DNA of 64,000 nt, taken from positions 7,118,001 through 7,182,000 of the forward strand of contig NZ_CP108882.1 in the NCBI RefSeq assembly GCF_036347055.1, written 5' to 3'. This document shows, in pieces, positions 51,935 to 64,000 of the stretch; positions within the stretch are counted from its first letter, which is position 1; each line of letters begins with the position of its first letter. The translations under genes and the position numbers were made by a program. Origin of the DNA: Streptomyces sp. NBC_00820. Its GTDB lineage: Bacteria; Actinomycetota; Actinomycetes; Streptomycetales; Streptomycetaceae. The notes below the pieces were generated by a model. The model did no database searches, was not told the origin of the DNA, and worked only from the letters and a program-made list of their open reading frames with translations.

Positions 51935-52097
51935 ACGTCCCACAAAAGAGCGCGGGGGAGGCGCGGGGAAGGCGCGGGGGGCGTGAGGGGAACGCTGTGA
52001 CCAGGGCCTCGCCCAGGACCGCGCTCGCGCGACGTCCCCGCCGCCCCGCATCACCCTCTGACGCGCGCGAGCACCGGCGGGCGTCTCGGGCAGGCGG

Positions 52098-53537
52098 TTA
52101 GGCCGAGACCTCCGTACGGTCTCCGCCCCACAGGGTGTGGAACGAGCCGTCCCGGTCCACCCGCCGGTACGTGTGGGCGCCGAAGAAGTCCCGCTGGCCC
52201 TGAGTGAGCGCCGCGGGCAACCGCTCCGCGCGCAGCGCGTCGTAGTACGCGAGCGCCGCCGAGAAGCCCGGCGTCGGCACGCCCTCGCGGGTGGCCGCGA
52301 TCACCACGTCGCGCCAGTCGTCCTGCGCGCCCGCGATCTCCTGCGCGAACGTCTCGTCGGACAGCAGGCTCGGCAGGTCCGGACGGGCGTCGTAGGCGGC
52401 GCGGATGCGGTCCAGGAAGGCCGCGCGGATGATGCAGCCGCCGCGCCAGATGGAGGCGACCTCGCCGAGGTCGATGTCCCAGTCGTACTCCTCGCTGCCC
52501 GCGGCGATCTCGTGGAAGCCCTGGGTGTAGGAGACGATCTTGGAGGCGTACAGCGCCTGCTCCACCTTGTCGGCGAAGGCGGCCGCCTCCTCCTTGCTCA
52601 TCGGGGTCGGCGTGGGGCCGGCCAGGCCGCGCGAGGCCTCGCGCAGGGCCGCGTGGCCGGAGAGGGAGCGGGCGAAGACGGCCTCGGCGATGCCGGACAC
52701 CGGGACGCCCAGGTCGAGGGCGATCTGGACCGTCCAGCGGCCGGTGCCCTTCTGCTCGGCCTGGTCGACCACCACGTCCACGAACGGCTTGCCGGTCGCC
52801 TCGTCCACGTGGGACAGCACCTCGGCCGTGATCTCGATCAGGTAGGAGTCGAGGCGGCCGCGGTTCCAGGTGCGGAAGATGTCCGCGATCTCGGCGGGGG
52901 AGTACCCGGCGACGTCGCGCAGCAGCTGGTACGCCTCACCGATCAGCTGCATGTCGGCGTACTCGATGCCGTTGTGGACCATCTTCACGAAGTGACCCGC
53001 GCCGTCGGGGCCGACATGCGTCACGCAGGGCGCGCCGTCCGACGCCTTCGCGGAGATCTTCTCCAGCATCGGGCCGAGGGAGGCGTACGACTCCGTCGAG
53101 CCGCCCGGCATGATGCTCGGTCCGTGCAGCGCGCCCTCCTCGCCGCCGGAGATGCCCGTGCCGACGAAGTGGATGCCCTTCTCGCGCAGCTCCTTCTCCC
53201 GGCGCCGGGTGTCCGCGAAGTGCGCGTTGCCACCGTCGATGATCATGTCGCCGGGCTCCAGCAGCGGCGCGAACTCCTGGATCACCGCGTCCGTCGGCTC
53301 ACCGGCCTTGACCATGATGACCAGACGGCGCGGGCGCTCCAGGGCCGCCACGAACTCCTTGGCGGTCTCCGCCGGGACGAAGTCGCCCTCGTCCCCGAAC
53401 TCCTCCACCAGCGCGTGCGTCCGCGACGCCGTACGGTTGTGCAGGGCCACGGAGTAGCCGTTGCGCGCGAAGTTCCGGGCGAGATTTCGGCCCATGACCG
53501 CGAGGCCCGTGACGCCGATCTGCGCTGAAGTGCTCAT
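52098..53537 (-). CDS. gnd: 6-phosphogluconate dehydrogenase, decarboxylating (NADP)
   Basis: A 479-residue full-length enzyme of the oxidative pentose phosphate pathway, giving ribulose 5-phosphate, CO2 and NADPH. NADP motif GVTGLAVMGRNLARNFARNGY with HNRTASRT, then IIDGGNAHF, substrate/catalytic segments GTGISGGEEGALHGPSIMPGG and VGPDGAGHFVKMVHNGIEYADMQ (catalytic Lys), and the C-terminal KGTGRWT and GAHTYRR regions are all present. Homodimeric cytosolic enzyme. It stands alone; no zwf or other pathway gene is next to it in the window. Confidence 0.97.
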   Translation of the reverse strand: MSTSAQIGVTGLAVMGRNLARNFARNGYSVALHNRTASRTHALVEEFGDEGDFVPAETAKEFVAALERPRRLVIMVKAGEPTDAVIQEFAPLLEPGDMIIDGGNAHFADTRRREKELREKGIHFVGTGISGGEEGALHGPSIMPGGSTESYASLGPMLEKISAKASDGAPCVTHVGPDGAGHFVKMVHNGIEYADMQLIGEAYQLLRDVAGYSPAEIADIFRTWNRGRLDSYLIEITAEVLSHVDEATGKPFVDVVVDQAEQKGTGRWTVQIALDLGVPVSGIAEAVFARSLSGHAALREASRGLAGPTPTPMSKEEAAAFADKVEQALYASKIVSYTQGFHEIAAGSEEYDWDIDLGEVASIWRGGCIIRAAFLDRIRAAYDARPDLPSLLSDETFAQEIAGAQDDWRDVVIAATREGVPTPGFSAALAYYDALRAERLPAALTQGQRDFFGAHTYRRVDRDGSFHTLWGGDRTEVSA

Positions 53538-53688
53538 ACCGCCTGCTCCCTAGCTGCCTTGTGATGACGGTTCCGTCCGCATGGGCCCATGTCCCAGGTC
53601 CATCCTGACGTGCCGCCACGACGAGCGCACATGCGACTCGCCACGCTGGTTTACGGATGGAAGGTGCCGCTCGCCTCAGTGCGGAGCG

Positions 53689-56608
<2,920 letters not shown>

Positions 56609-56786
56609 CGGCGTCTCCTCAGCGGGAGGCGGGCCCGCCGGGCCCGGCGCGGCGTACGGTCGGCTTCCATGGTCGACACTGTGCCCGCTCGAACCCCGTC
56701 AAGTCGTCGTACCTGAGCACGCAATGGGTCCTACTGCCGATGGAGTACAACAGCCACCCGATCATCCCCAAGAGGGGTGACTCGGG

Positions 56787-57617
56787 GTGGAGACCCCGAG
56801 TCCGGCCCTGCTGTCGGGCCTGGTAGTAGTGCTGTTCGTGGACCTCGACCCCGAACTCGCCGCCCTCCGCCCGCTCGGCGGCTTCTTCGTCCTGCGTACG
56901 ACGGCGGCGACAACGGCGACGGGGCCGGCAACGGCAACCGGGGCGGGGGCCGCCCGCACGGGACTGGCCACCCTCGCGGAGGCATACGGGCCGCCGCGGC
57001 CGGACGTCCCCCGCGGCGCGCTCACTTCGCGCGTCGAACTGGTCGCGGACCGCCTGCGCGTCGCCGAACCGCGGGTTTCCGCCTCCATCGCGCACCAGGC
57101 GCTCGCCGCGCGCCTGTGGTCGGCCGCCCTGGCCTGTGCCGCTGTGTACGGCAGCGTGCCCGACCTGGATCCGCGCCTGCTGCGCTGGGACGCCCCGGCG
57201 GCCGCTCCGGACGACCTGTGGCTGACCGAGGTGCGTCCGCTGCCCGCGGACACGGCCACGCTCGTGGACACCGTGCTGCACGGTCATCTCCAGCCCCTGG
57301 GGGAAGCCCTGAGATCCCGGTACGGCGTGGCGGCCGGCCTGCTGTGGGGCAACGCCGGTTCCGCGCTGGCCGGCGCGGCCCGGGAGCTGGACCGCTGGGC
57401 GCGCGCGAACGGCCGTACCGACGTGGCGGACCGGGCCCGCGCTCTCACCGCCGGCCTCTTCGCCCATCCCCTGCTCAGCGCCACCGGCACCCGAAGCGGC
57501 ACGGCGTTCCGCCGGCGCAGCTGCTGCCTGTACTACCGCGTCCCCGGCGGCGGTGTGTGCGGCGATTGCTGCTTCACCCGGCCACCGGACTCTTCCCCAC
57601 GCGCCGTATCTGGGTGA
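56787..57617 (+). CDS. (2Fe-2S)-binding protein, FhuF C-terminal type
   Basis: A 276-residue protein whose C-terminus RRSCCLYYRVPGGGVCGDCCF contains the CC-x10-C-x2-C cluster site of FhuF-like ferric-siderophore reductases. The N-terminal part has ALRPLGGFFVLRT and a mainly helical body (IAHQALAARLWSAALACAAVYG). It may reduce ferric siderophores or act as an electron-transfer protein. GTG 56787 lies 9 nt after AGGGG; GTG 56838 is an alternative. No siderophore genes are adjacent. Confidence 0.8.
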   Translation: METPSPALLSGLVVVLFVDLDPELAALRPLGGFFVLRTTAATTATGPATATGAGAARTGLATLAEAYGPPRPDVPRGALTSRVELVADRLRVAEPRVSASIAHQALAARLWSAALACAAVYGSVPDLDPRLLRWDAPAAAPDDLWLTEVRPLPADTATLVDTVLHGHLQPLGEALRSRYGVAAGLLWGNAGSALAGAARELDRWARANGRTDVADRARALTAGLFAHPLLSATGTRSGTAFRRRSCCLYYRVPGGGVCGDCCFTRPPDSSPRAVSG

Positions 57618-57656
57618 CCATGAGGGAACTGCCGTCGATCGCGGGGGAGTTGCCGG

Positions 57657-58817
57657 GTGCGAGTGGGACTGCTGACGCGGGAGTACCCCCCGGACGTGTA
57701 CGGCGGGGCCGGCGTCCACGTCGAGTTCCTGGCCCGGGAGCTGGCCGATCTGGTCGACCTGGAGGTGCACACCTGGGGTGAGGGGCGCGGCGTCGGCGTC
57801 GTACGCCACCGTCCCTGGTCCGCCCTCGACGGCTCCAACGACGCGCTGCGCACCTTCTCCGTGGACCTCGCCATCGCCGCCGGCCTGAAAGGCCGCGAAC
57901 TCGTCCACTCCCACACCTGGTACGCCAATCTCGCGGGCCACTTCGCCAAGCTCCTGTACGGCGTCCCGCACGTGATGACCGCCCATTCGCTGGAGCCGCT
58001 GCGCCCCTGGAAGGCCGAGCAGCTCGGCGGTGGGTACGCCCTGTCGGGCTGGGCCGAACGGACCGCGGTCGAGACGGCGGACGCCGTGATCGCCGTGTCG
58101 GGGGCCATGCGCGAGGACGTCCTCGCCTGCTACCCGGCGCTCGACCCGGCGCGGGTCCACGTCGTGCACAACGGCATCGACACCGCGCTCTACCGGCCCG
58201 ACCGCGGCACCGACGCCCTCGAACGGCACGGCATCGACCCGGCGCGGCCGTACGTGCTCTTCGTCGGCCGGATCACCCGGCAGAAGGGCGTGCCCCATCT
58301 GCTGCGCGCCGTCCGGGAGATCGACCCGGACACCCAGGTCGTGCTGTGCGCGGGAGCGCCCGACACCCCTGAGATCGACGGGGAGTTCAGGGCGCTGTAC
58401 CGCGAGCTGAGCCGGGGCCGGGCGGGCGTGTTCTGGATCCCGCAGATGCTGCCGCGCGCGGAGGTCATCCAACTCCTCACGCGGGCGGCCGTGTTCGTGT
58501 GCCCGTCGGTGTACGAACCCCTCGGGATCGTCAACCTGGAGGCCATGGCCTGCGGCACACCGGTCGTGGCCTCCCGGGTCGGCGGGATACCCGAGGTCGT
58601 CGACGACGGCCGGACGGGCCTCCTGGTCGACCTGGACGAGGACTCCGGGGTCTTCGAGGCGAACCTGGCGCGGGCACTGGACACCGTCCTCGCAGATCCG
58701 GCGGCGGCCCGGCGGATGGGGGAGGCCGGACGGGAGCGCGCGGTCGGCGAGTTCGGCTGGGACGCGGTCGCCCGGCGCACCGCGGGGCTGTACGAGGAGG
58801 TGCTCAAGCGGGCCTAG
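57657..58817 (+). CDS. glgA: Glycogen synthase-like glycosyltransferase (GT4/GT5, ADP-glucose type)
   Basis: A 386-residue GT-B enzyme of the actinobacterial GlgA/GlgM type. [22 protein letters not shown] contains the donor-loop Gly-Gly, HSHTWYAN is the acceptor region, [18 protein letters not shown] is the C-domain start, and [20 protein letters not shown] holds the catalytic EX7E-type motif. It uses ADP-glucose from GlgC to make maltose 1-phosphate or linear glucan for glycogen. GTG 57657 follows GGGGGAG. glgC starts 50 bp after it. Confidence 0.9.
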   Translation: MRVGLLTREYPPDVYGGAGVHVEFLARELADLVDLEVHTWGEGRGVGVVRHRPWSALDGSNDALRTFSVDLAIAAGLKGRELVHSHTWYANLAGHFAKLLYGVPHVMTAHSLEPLRPWKAEQLGGGYALSGWAERTAVETADAVIAVSGAMREDVLACYPALDPARVHVVHNGIDTALYRPDRGTDALERHGIDPARPYVLFVGRITRQKGVPHLLRAVREIDPDTQVVLCAGAPDTPEIDGEFRALYRELSRGRAGVFWIPQMLPRAEVIQLLTRAAVFVCPSVYEPLGIVNLEAMACGTPVVASRVGGIPEVVDDGRTGLLVDLDEDSGVFEANLARALDTVLADPAAARRMGEAGRERAVGEFGWDAVARRTAGLYEEVLKRA

Positions 58818-58867
58818 CACGGCCGGCTGAGGGAATCCGTGGGGCAACCAGGGTGGAGGGAGCGGCC

Positions 58868-60088
58868 ATGAGTCGTGGGGGACCTTCGGTTCTCGGGATC
58901 GTACTGGCGGGCGGCGAGGGCAAGCGCCTGATGCCGCTGACCACGGACCGCGCCAAACCCGCGGTCACCTTCGGCGGCACCTACCGGCTCGTCGACTTCG
59001 TCCTGTCCAACCTCGTCAACGCCGACGTCCTGCGCATCTGCGTGCTGACCCAGTACAAGTCGCACTCGCTGGACCGGCACGTCACCACCACCTGGCGGAT
59101 GTCCAGCCTGCTCGGCAACTACGTCACCCCGGTCCCGGCCCAGCAGCGCCTCGGCCCCCGCTGGTACCTGGGCAGCGCCGACGCGATCCTGCAGTCCCTG
59201 AACCTCGTGCACGACGAACAGCCCGAGTACGTCGCCGTGTTCGGAGCCGACCACGTCTACCGCATGGACCCGCGGCAGATGCTCCGGCAGCACGTCGAGA
59301 GCGGTGCCGGGGTCACCGTGGCCGCCATCCGCGCGCCGCGCGCGGAGTCGTCGTCGTTCGGGGTGATCACGCCCGGTCCGGACGGCCGTACCATACGGCG
59401 TTTCCTGGAGAAGCCGGCCGATCCGCCCGGGCTGCCCGACGATCCGGGCAGCGTGTTCGCCTCGATGGGCAACTACGTCTTCACCACCAAGGTCCTGGTC
59501 GAGGCGCTGCACCGGGACGCCGAGGACGACTCGTCCGCGCACGACATGGGCGGCTCGATCCTGCCCCAGCTGACCGGCCGCGGCGAGGCGCAGCTGTACG
59601 ACTTCAGCGGCAACCACGTGCCCGGCGAGACCAGCCGCGACCGGGGCTACTGGCGCGACGTCGGCACCCTGGACGCCTACTACGACGCCCACATGGACCT
59701 GATCGCCGAGCGGCCCGCCTTCAACCTCTACAACCGCCAGTGGCCGATCTACACCCACTCGGGCCAGCTCTCCCCGGCCCGGTTCAACGCGGGCGGCATC
59801 GCGAGCGAGTCCATCATCAGCGCCGGCTGCCTGATCCGCGGCCAGGTCACCCGCTCGGTGCTGTCGCCCGGGGTGCGGGTCGACCCGGGCGCGGTGGTCC
59901 AGGGCTCGGTGCTGCACGACAACGTCCGTATCGGGCGCGGCGCGGTCGTCCGCGGTGCCGTGCTCGACAAGAACGTCGAGGTGCCGCCCGGCGCGACGAT
60001 CGGCGTCAACCCGGAGCGGGACGCCGAGCTGTACACCGTCTCGCAGGGCGGGGTGATCGCCCTGGGGAAGGGCCAGCGGGTCCCCTGA
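58868..60088 (+). CDS. glgC: Glucose-1-phosphate adenylyltransferase
   Basis: A 406-residue ADP-glucose pyrophosphorylase, the committed step of glycogen synthesis. The N-terminal nucleotidyltransferase has [40 protein letters not shown] and [19 protein letters not shown] supplies the Lys for glucose 1-phosphate. The C-terminal left-handed beta-helix ([37 protein letters not shown]) is the allosteric and oligomerisation part. ATG 58868 has GGAGG 8 nt upstream. It pairs with the upstream glycosyltransferase. Confidence 0.96.
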   Translation: MSRGGPSVLGIVLAGGEGKRLMPLTTDRAKPAVTFGGTYRLVDFVLSNLVNADVLRICVLTQYKSHSLDRHVTTTWRMSSLLGNYVTPVPAQQRLGPRWYLGSADAILQSLNLVHDEQPEYVAVFGADHVYRMDPRQMLRQHVESGAGVTVAAIRAPRAESSSFGVITPGPDGRTIRRFLEKPADPPGLPDDPGSVFASMGNYVFTTKVLVEALHRDAEDDSSAHDMGGSILPQLTGRGEAQLYDFSGNHVPGETSRDRGYWRDVGTLDAYYDAHMDLIAERPAFNLYNRQWPIYTHSGQLSPARFNAGGIASESIISAGCLIRGQVTRSVLSPGVRVDPGAVVQGSVLHDNVRIGRGAVVRGAVLDKNVEVPPGATIGVNPERDAELYTVSQGGVIALGKGQRVP

Positions 60089-60396
60089 CCGACGGGCCAC
60101 CGCCCGCCTCCCGACCGGTGCGGTGCCCGGCTGTGCCGCCGTCCGTTTCGTGTCCGGTGACCGGCCGTGCCGCCGTGCAGTCATGACGGCCATACCGCCG
60201 CGCCGCCGTGCAGTCCTGACCTCCGTGCCGGCGCGCTCTTCCGGGCGGGCGGCGGACCCGGCGGACCCGGCGTTCCCGCTGCGACCGGGCCCCCGCGCCG
60301 CGACGCGCCGACACATTCAGCCCAGGATGCCCGAGTTCACGTCGTTCGCCCCGCACGATGCAGGCAACGATGTCGAACCTTCGGAGGTCATCCGAC

Positions 60397-62718
60397 ATGA
60401 GAGGGACCCGGCGCACACGGCTGTGCCTGGCCGGGGTGATGGCAGCGTCCGCGCTGATCGCCACCCCCGCCGCACGGGCCGCCGAGCGGACCGACGGCCA
60501 CCTCACCGACCTGGTCAACCCCTTCATCGGGAGCCAGGACGAGGGCAACACCTTCCCCGGCGCCGCCGTGCCCTTCGGCATGGTGCAGCTCTCCCCGGAC
60601 ACCGGGCACAACACCGGCTACGACTACACGCAGAACCGTATCCGCGGCTTCTCCCTGGTCCATCTCTCGGGCGTCGGCTGCCGGATCGGCGGTGACCTGC
60701 CCGTCCTGCCCACCACCGGCGACGTCACCCGTACGGACTACACCAAGTACGCCGCCGGGTTCCGCCACGCCGACGAGGAGGCGAGCCCCGGCTACTACCG
60801 CGTCGGCCTCGACTCCGGCATCCGCGCCGAGCTGACCGCGACCGAGCGCACCGGCGTCCAGCGCTTCACCTTCCCGGCCACCGACAAGGCCAACGTGCTG
60901 CTGAACGCGGGCCAGTCGCTGCACAAGCCGGTCGCCAGTTCGGTCGAGATCCTCGACGACCACACCGTGCGCACCGGGATCACCGGCCACGGCTTCTGCC
61001 GCGACACCGGCCCCTACACGGTCTACACGACCACCCGCTTCAGCCGGCCCTTCACCGCCTACGGCACCTGGGACGGCTCCACGATCAGCCCGGGCGCCCG
61101 CACCGGACGCGGCGGCGCCTACGTCCGCTTCGACACGACCGGGGACCGTGCGGTCGAGGCGACCACCGCGCTGTCGTACGTCGACGCGGCCGGCGCCGAC
61201 GCCAACCTGCGCGCCGAGGGCGGCCGGTCCTTCGACTCCGTACGCGACCGGGCGCGCGCGCAGTGGGAGCGGCGGCTGGCCGGCGTCCGCGTCCAGGGCG
61301 GGGAGCCGGCCCTGCGGCGGACGTTCTACTCCTCGCTGTACCGCTCGTTCCTCGCGCCCAACATCGGCAGCGACGCCGACGGCCGCTACACCGGCTGGGA
61401 CCGCCGTGTCCATCACGCGGACGGGTTCACGTACTACCAGAACTGGTCGCTGTGGGACACCTACCGCACCCAGGCCCAGCTGCTCGCCCTGCTCGCGCCG
61501 CAGGAGGCCCGCGACATGGCGCTGTCGGTGGTCAAGGTCGACGAGGACGGAGGCTGGCTCCCCAAGTGGGGCTACGGTCCGGTCGAGACGAACATCATGA
61601 GCGGCGACCCCGTCACCCCGTTCCTGACCACCGCCTACCAGATGGGTCTCCTCAAGGGCTTCGAGGAGCGGGCCTACCGCGCGCTGCGCAAGAACGCCGA
61701 CGGCGTCCCGCCCGCCGACTATCCGGGCATCGGCCGCGAGGTCAACGCCGAGTACCTCGCGCACGGCTTCGCGCCCTACGACAAGGACCGCCCGTACGCC
61801 AAGATGGGCGACAGCGAGTACCACCACGGCGCCTCCGTGACCCTGGAGTACGCCCTCGCCGACGCCATGCTCGCCCAGATGGCCCGCGGCCTCGGGCACG
61901 ACGCCGACGCGGCCCGCTACGCCGCCCGCGCCCAGAACTACCGCCGGATCTTCGACCCCGCCACCGGCTTCTTCCGCGCCCGCGACGCCTCCGGCGCCTT
62001 CACCGGTCCCGCCGACCCCGCCCAGAGCGTCGGCTTCCACGAGGGCACCGCCTGGCAGTACCAGTGGCTGGTGCCGCAGGACCTGCCCGGCATGGTCGGT
62101 CTGATCGGCGGCGAGCGCGCGGCCAACGACCGCCTGGACGCCTTCTTCGCCTACGACCGGCTGCTCGCGGACCCGGCGAAGACCGCGCGCGAGGTGTGGG
62201 TGCACGGCAACGCCTACAACTACTACAACGCCGACAAGTACAACCCGATGAACGAGCCCGACCTCATCGCGCCGTACACCTACCTGGCCACCGGCCAGCC
62301 CTGGAAGACCACGGACGTCGTGCACGCCGCGCTGACCCTGTTCACCGACGGACCCACCGGCATGACCGGCAACGACGACCTCGGCACCATGTCCGCCTGG
62401 AACGTGCTGTCCTCCATCGGCCTCTTCCCGATCCAGCCCGGCTACGACACCTGGGGCCTGTCCACCCCGGTCTTCGACCGCGTCGACCTCGCCCTGGACC
62501 GCCGCTTCTGGCCGGGTGGCCGGCTCACCGTCACCGCGCCCGGCACCTCGGCGGGCGACCGCTACGTCCAGGCCGTCCGCGCGGACGGGACACCGCACAC
62601 CCGGACCTACCTGACGACACGTGCGCTGCGCTCCACGCGCACCGTCGCCTTCACGGTCGGCCCGCGCCCGTCCGAGTGGGGTACGTCGGCCCAGGCGGCG
62701 CCCCCTGTGCTGAGGTGA
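60397..62718 (+). CDS. Secreted GH92 alpha-mannosidase
   Basis: A 773-residue glycoside hydrolase family 92 enzyme. A Sec signal (RLCLAGVMAASALIATPAARA) ends near residue 27. The N-terminal beta-sandwich starts LVNPFIGSQDEGNTFPGAAVPFGMVQLSPDT. The catalytic (alpha/alpha)6 domain has YYQNWSLWDTYRTQAQLLALL, KWGYGPVETNIMSGDP, GFHEGTAWQYQWLVPQD, and GLFTDGP-like plus GNDDLGTMSAWNVLSSIGLFP with the catalytic acids. The family is calcium-dependent and exo-acting on mannans or N-glycans. GGAGG lies 9 nt before ATG 60397. It appears monocistronic. Confidence 0.95.
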   Translation: MRGTRRTRLCLAGVMAASALIATPAARAAERTDGHLTDLVNPFIGSQDEGNTFPGAAVPFGMVQLSPDTGHNTGYDYTQNRIRGFSLVHLSGVGCRIGGDLPVLPTTGDVTRTDYTKYAAGFRHADEEASPGYYRVGLDSGIRAELTATERTGVQRFTFPATDKANVLLNAGQSLHKPVASSVEILDDHTVRTGITGHGFCRDTGPYTVYTTTRFSRPFTAYGTWDGSTISPGARTGRGGAYVRFDTTGDRAVEATTALSYVDAAGADANLRAEGGRSFDSVRDRARAQWERRLAGVRVQGGEPALRRTFYSSLYRSFLAPNIGSDADGRYTGWDRRVHHADGFTYYQNWSLWDTYRTQAQLLALLAPQEARDMALSVVKVDEDGGWLPKWGYGPVETNIMSGDPVTPFLTTAYQMGLLKGFEERAYRALRKNADGVPPADYPGIGREVNAEYLAHGFAPYDKDRPYAKMGDSEYHHGASVTLEYALADAMLAQMARGLGHDADAARYAARAQNYRRIFDPATGFFRARDASGAFTGPADPAQSVGFHEGTAWQYQWLVPQDLPGMVGLIGGERAANDRLDAFFAYDRLLADPAKTAREVWVHGNAYNYYNADKYNPMNEPDLIAPYTYLATGQPWKTTDVVHAALTLFTDGPTGMTGNDDLGTMSAWNVLSSIGLFPIQPGYDTWGLSTPVFDRVDLALDRRFWPGGRLTVTAPGTSAGDRYVQAVRADGTPHTRTYLTTRALRSTRTVAFTVGPRPSEWGTSAQAAPPVLR

Positions 62719-62734
62719 CCTCAGAAGTCGTCCG

Positions 62735-62762
62735 AGTCCCGCCGCTTTCTTGGGGCGGGACT
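62735..62762 (+). terminator. Terminator after GH92 gene
   Basis: Arms AGTCCCGCC (62735-62743) and GGCGGGACT (62754-62762) followed by TAATCTTTCGTT, a T-rich tract, 17 nt after the stop. Confidence 0.8.
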
Positions 62763-62862
62763 TAATCTTTCGTTAACTGAGCGTAGGTCGATCGCACTTG
62801 ACCGTAATCGCCTGCCGGAGTTTGACTTCAGACCCACCCCGTCACCGACGCGAGGGACGCCC

Positions 62863-64000
62863 GTGACCTCCGACCTGCTCGCTCCCCTCGATCTGGCCTT
62901 CTGGAACATGGAGTCCGACCGGTACCCGATGCACCTCGGCGCGCTCGGTGTCTTCGCCACGCACTCGCCCACCGCGGGCGCCCACGCGGCCGACCTGCTC
63001 GCCGCCCGTGCCGCCGCCGTGCCCGGCCTGCGGATGCGCATCCGCGACGTCTGGCAGCCGATCGGCTTCGGCGGGGCCACCCGGGAGCCCGTCCCGGACT
63101 TCGATCCGCTCGACCACGTACGGCTGCACGCTCCGACCGCCGACTTCCAGGCCGACGCCGGGCGGCTGATGCAGCGGCCGCTGAACCGGGACCGGCCGCC
63201 GTGGGAGGCGCACGTCCTGCCCGGCGAGGACGGTGTCTCCTTCGCCGTCCTGTTCAAGTTCCACCACGCCCTCGCCGACGGCCTGCGCGCGCTGAAGCTG
63301 GCGGCCGGGATCCTCGATCCCGTCGACCTGCCCGAGCGCGGCCCCCGTGCCGTCGAACCGCCGCGCGGCGTGCTGTCCGACCTGCGCGGACTGCCCGGCC
63401 GCGTCCCCGAGCTGGTCAGGGGCACACTGTCCGACGTGGGCCGGGCCCTGGACATCGGTACCTCGCTCGCCCGCTCCACCTTCGGCATGCGGCCCTCCTC
63501 GGCGCTGACCTCCGCGCCCAGCGGAACCCGCCGTACCGGGGGCGTCGTGATCGACATCGACGACGTGCACCGTGTCCGCAAGAGCGCCGGCGGCACCGTC
63601 AACGACGTCCTCATCGCGGTCGTCGCCGGCGCGCTGCGCCGCTGGCTCGACGAACGGGGCGACGGCAGTGAGGGGGTGGCGCCCCGCGCCCTCATCCCCG
63701 TCTCCCGGCGCCGTCCGCGGGCCGCCCAGCCACAGGGAAACCGGCTCTCCGGGTACCTGATACGGCTTCCGGTCGACGACCCCGACCCGCTCGGCCGGCT
63801 GGACACCGTCCGCACCGCGATGGTCCGCAACAAGGACGCCGGGCCGAACCGGGGGGCAGGCGCGGTCGCACTGCTCGCGGACCACGTGCCGGCCCTCGGG
63901 CACCGGCTCGGCGGACCGCTGGTCGGGCAGGCCGCACGGCTCTGGTTCGACATCCTGGTCACCAGCGTGCCGCTGCCGGGGATCGGACTGCGGCTGGGCG
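62863..64000 (+). CDS. WS/DGAT-type acyltransferase (3' end outside window)
   Basis: GTG 62863, behind GAGGG, opens a frame that runs off the window after 379 codons. The N-terminus LLAPLDLAFWNMESDRYPMHLGALGVF and the catalytic HHALADG motif (near residue 135) identify a wax ester synthase/diacylglycerol acyltransferase, with GTVNDVLIAVVAGALRRWLDERG and ALIPVSRRR following. It makes triacylglycerol or wax esters from acyl-CoA at the membrane. Usual length is about 450, so roughly 70 residues are missing. Confidence 0.92.
   Translation, partial: MTSDLLAPLDLAFWNMESDRYPMHLGALGVFATHSPTAGAHAADLLAARAAAVPGLRMRIRDVWQPIGFGGATREPVPDFDPLDHVRLHAPTADFQADAGRLMQRPLNRDRPPWEAHVLPGEDGVSFAVLFKFHHALADGLRALKLAAGILDPVDLPERGPRAVEPPRGVLSDLRGLPGRVPELVRGTLSDVGRALDIGTSLARSTFGMRPSSALTSAPSGTRRTGGVVIDIDDVHRVRKSAGGTVNDVLIAVVAGALRRWLDERGDGSEGVAPRALIPVSRRRPRAAQPQGNRLSGYLIRLPVDDPDPLGRLDTVRTAMVRNKDAGPNRGAGAVALLADHVPALGHRLGGPLVGQAARLWFDILVTSVPLPGIGLRLG

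Noticed and set aside
60388..62598. Antisense open frame across the GH92 gene
   Set aside because: Shadow frame; the sense product is unambiguous and has a signal peptide and ribosome site.

Overview
This window is high-GC actinobacterial chromosome, almost certainly Streptomyces or a close relative. Signs are the GC-rich third codon positions, many GTG starts behind AGGAGG-type ribosome sites, an XRE/DUF5753 plus DUF397 pair, a DUF574 methyltransferase, an actinobacterial ADP-glucose glycosyltransferase/GlgC pair, a Tat-exported GH64 glucanase and a resuscitation-factor-like cell-wall enzyme. I see no rRNA, tRNA or CRISPR array. The ends cut a ricin-type lectin domain (left) and a WS/DGAT acyltransferase (right).

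Layout. 0-3.5 kb: lectin tail, GH64 beta-1,3-glucanase, and a TetR regulator divergent from an alpha/beta hydrolase. 3.6-8.5 kb: a polyol/sugar module (sugar-porter MFS and MDR dehydrogenase, divergent from a LacI regulator and a PfkB kinase) around a LacI-type palindrome. 8.5-13.7 kb: SMI1/KNR4 protein, a MerR regulator fused to a peroxiredoxin, DUF3224, a CGNR regulator divergent from an MFS pump, and a membrane protein. 13.9-16.1 kb: formate/nitrite channel and NAD formate dehydrogenase. 17-19 kb: DUF574 methyltransferase and the XRE/DUF397 pair.

19-30 kb is accessory DNA: several toxin-immunity-type genes without toxins (CdiI-like, YwqG/DUF1963-like, SMI1/KNR4, barstar-like), IS remnants, an MFS gene with an in-frame stop, and an intact MFS/ArsR pair.

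30.4-49.7 kb looks like an integrated island. It is bounded by two copies of the 5' end of panD that share an identical 18-bp core; the left copy is a 10-codon stub and the right copy opens the intact panD. Inside are an IS5-type element next to a beheaded flavin monooxygenase, an MmpL exporter unit and a two-component system that share a three-copy promoter architecture, a phage terminase relic, a broken IS110 element, a ParA-like orphan, and a nested 5.8-kb element (tyrosine recombinase, HTH protein, second recombinase, plus an ECF sigma/reductase/EthD cargo) that splits a nuclease-like gene. An excisionase-like gene lies near the right end.

49.7-64 kb returns to chromosome-like content: panD, GNAT, an Asp/Glu racemase with a MITE in its 3' end, 6-phosphogluconate dehydrogenase, a transglycosylase-LysM-M23 enzyme, a DMT transporter with a repeat tail, a 2Fe-2S protein, a glycogen synthase-like glycosyltransferase with glgC, a GH92 mannosidase and the start of an acyltransferase.
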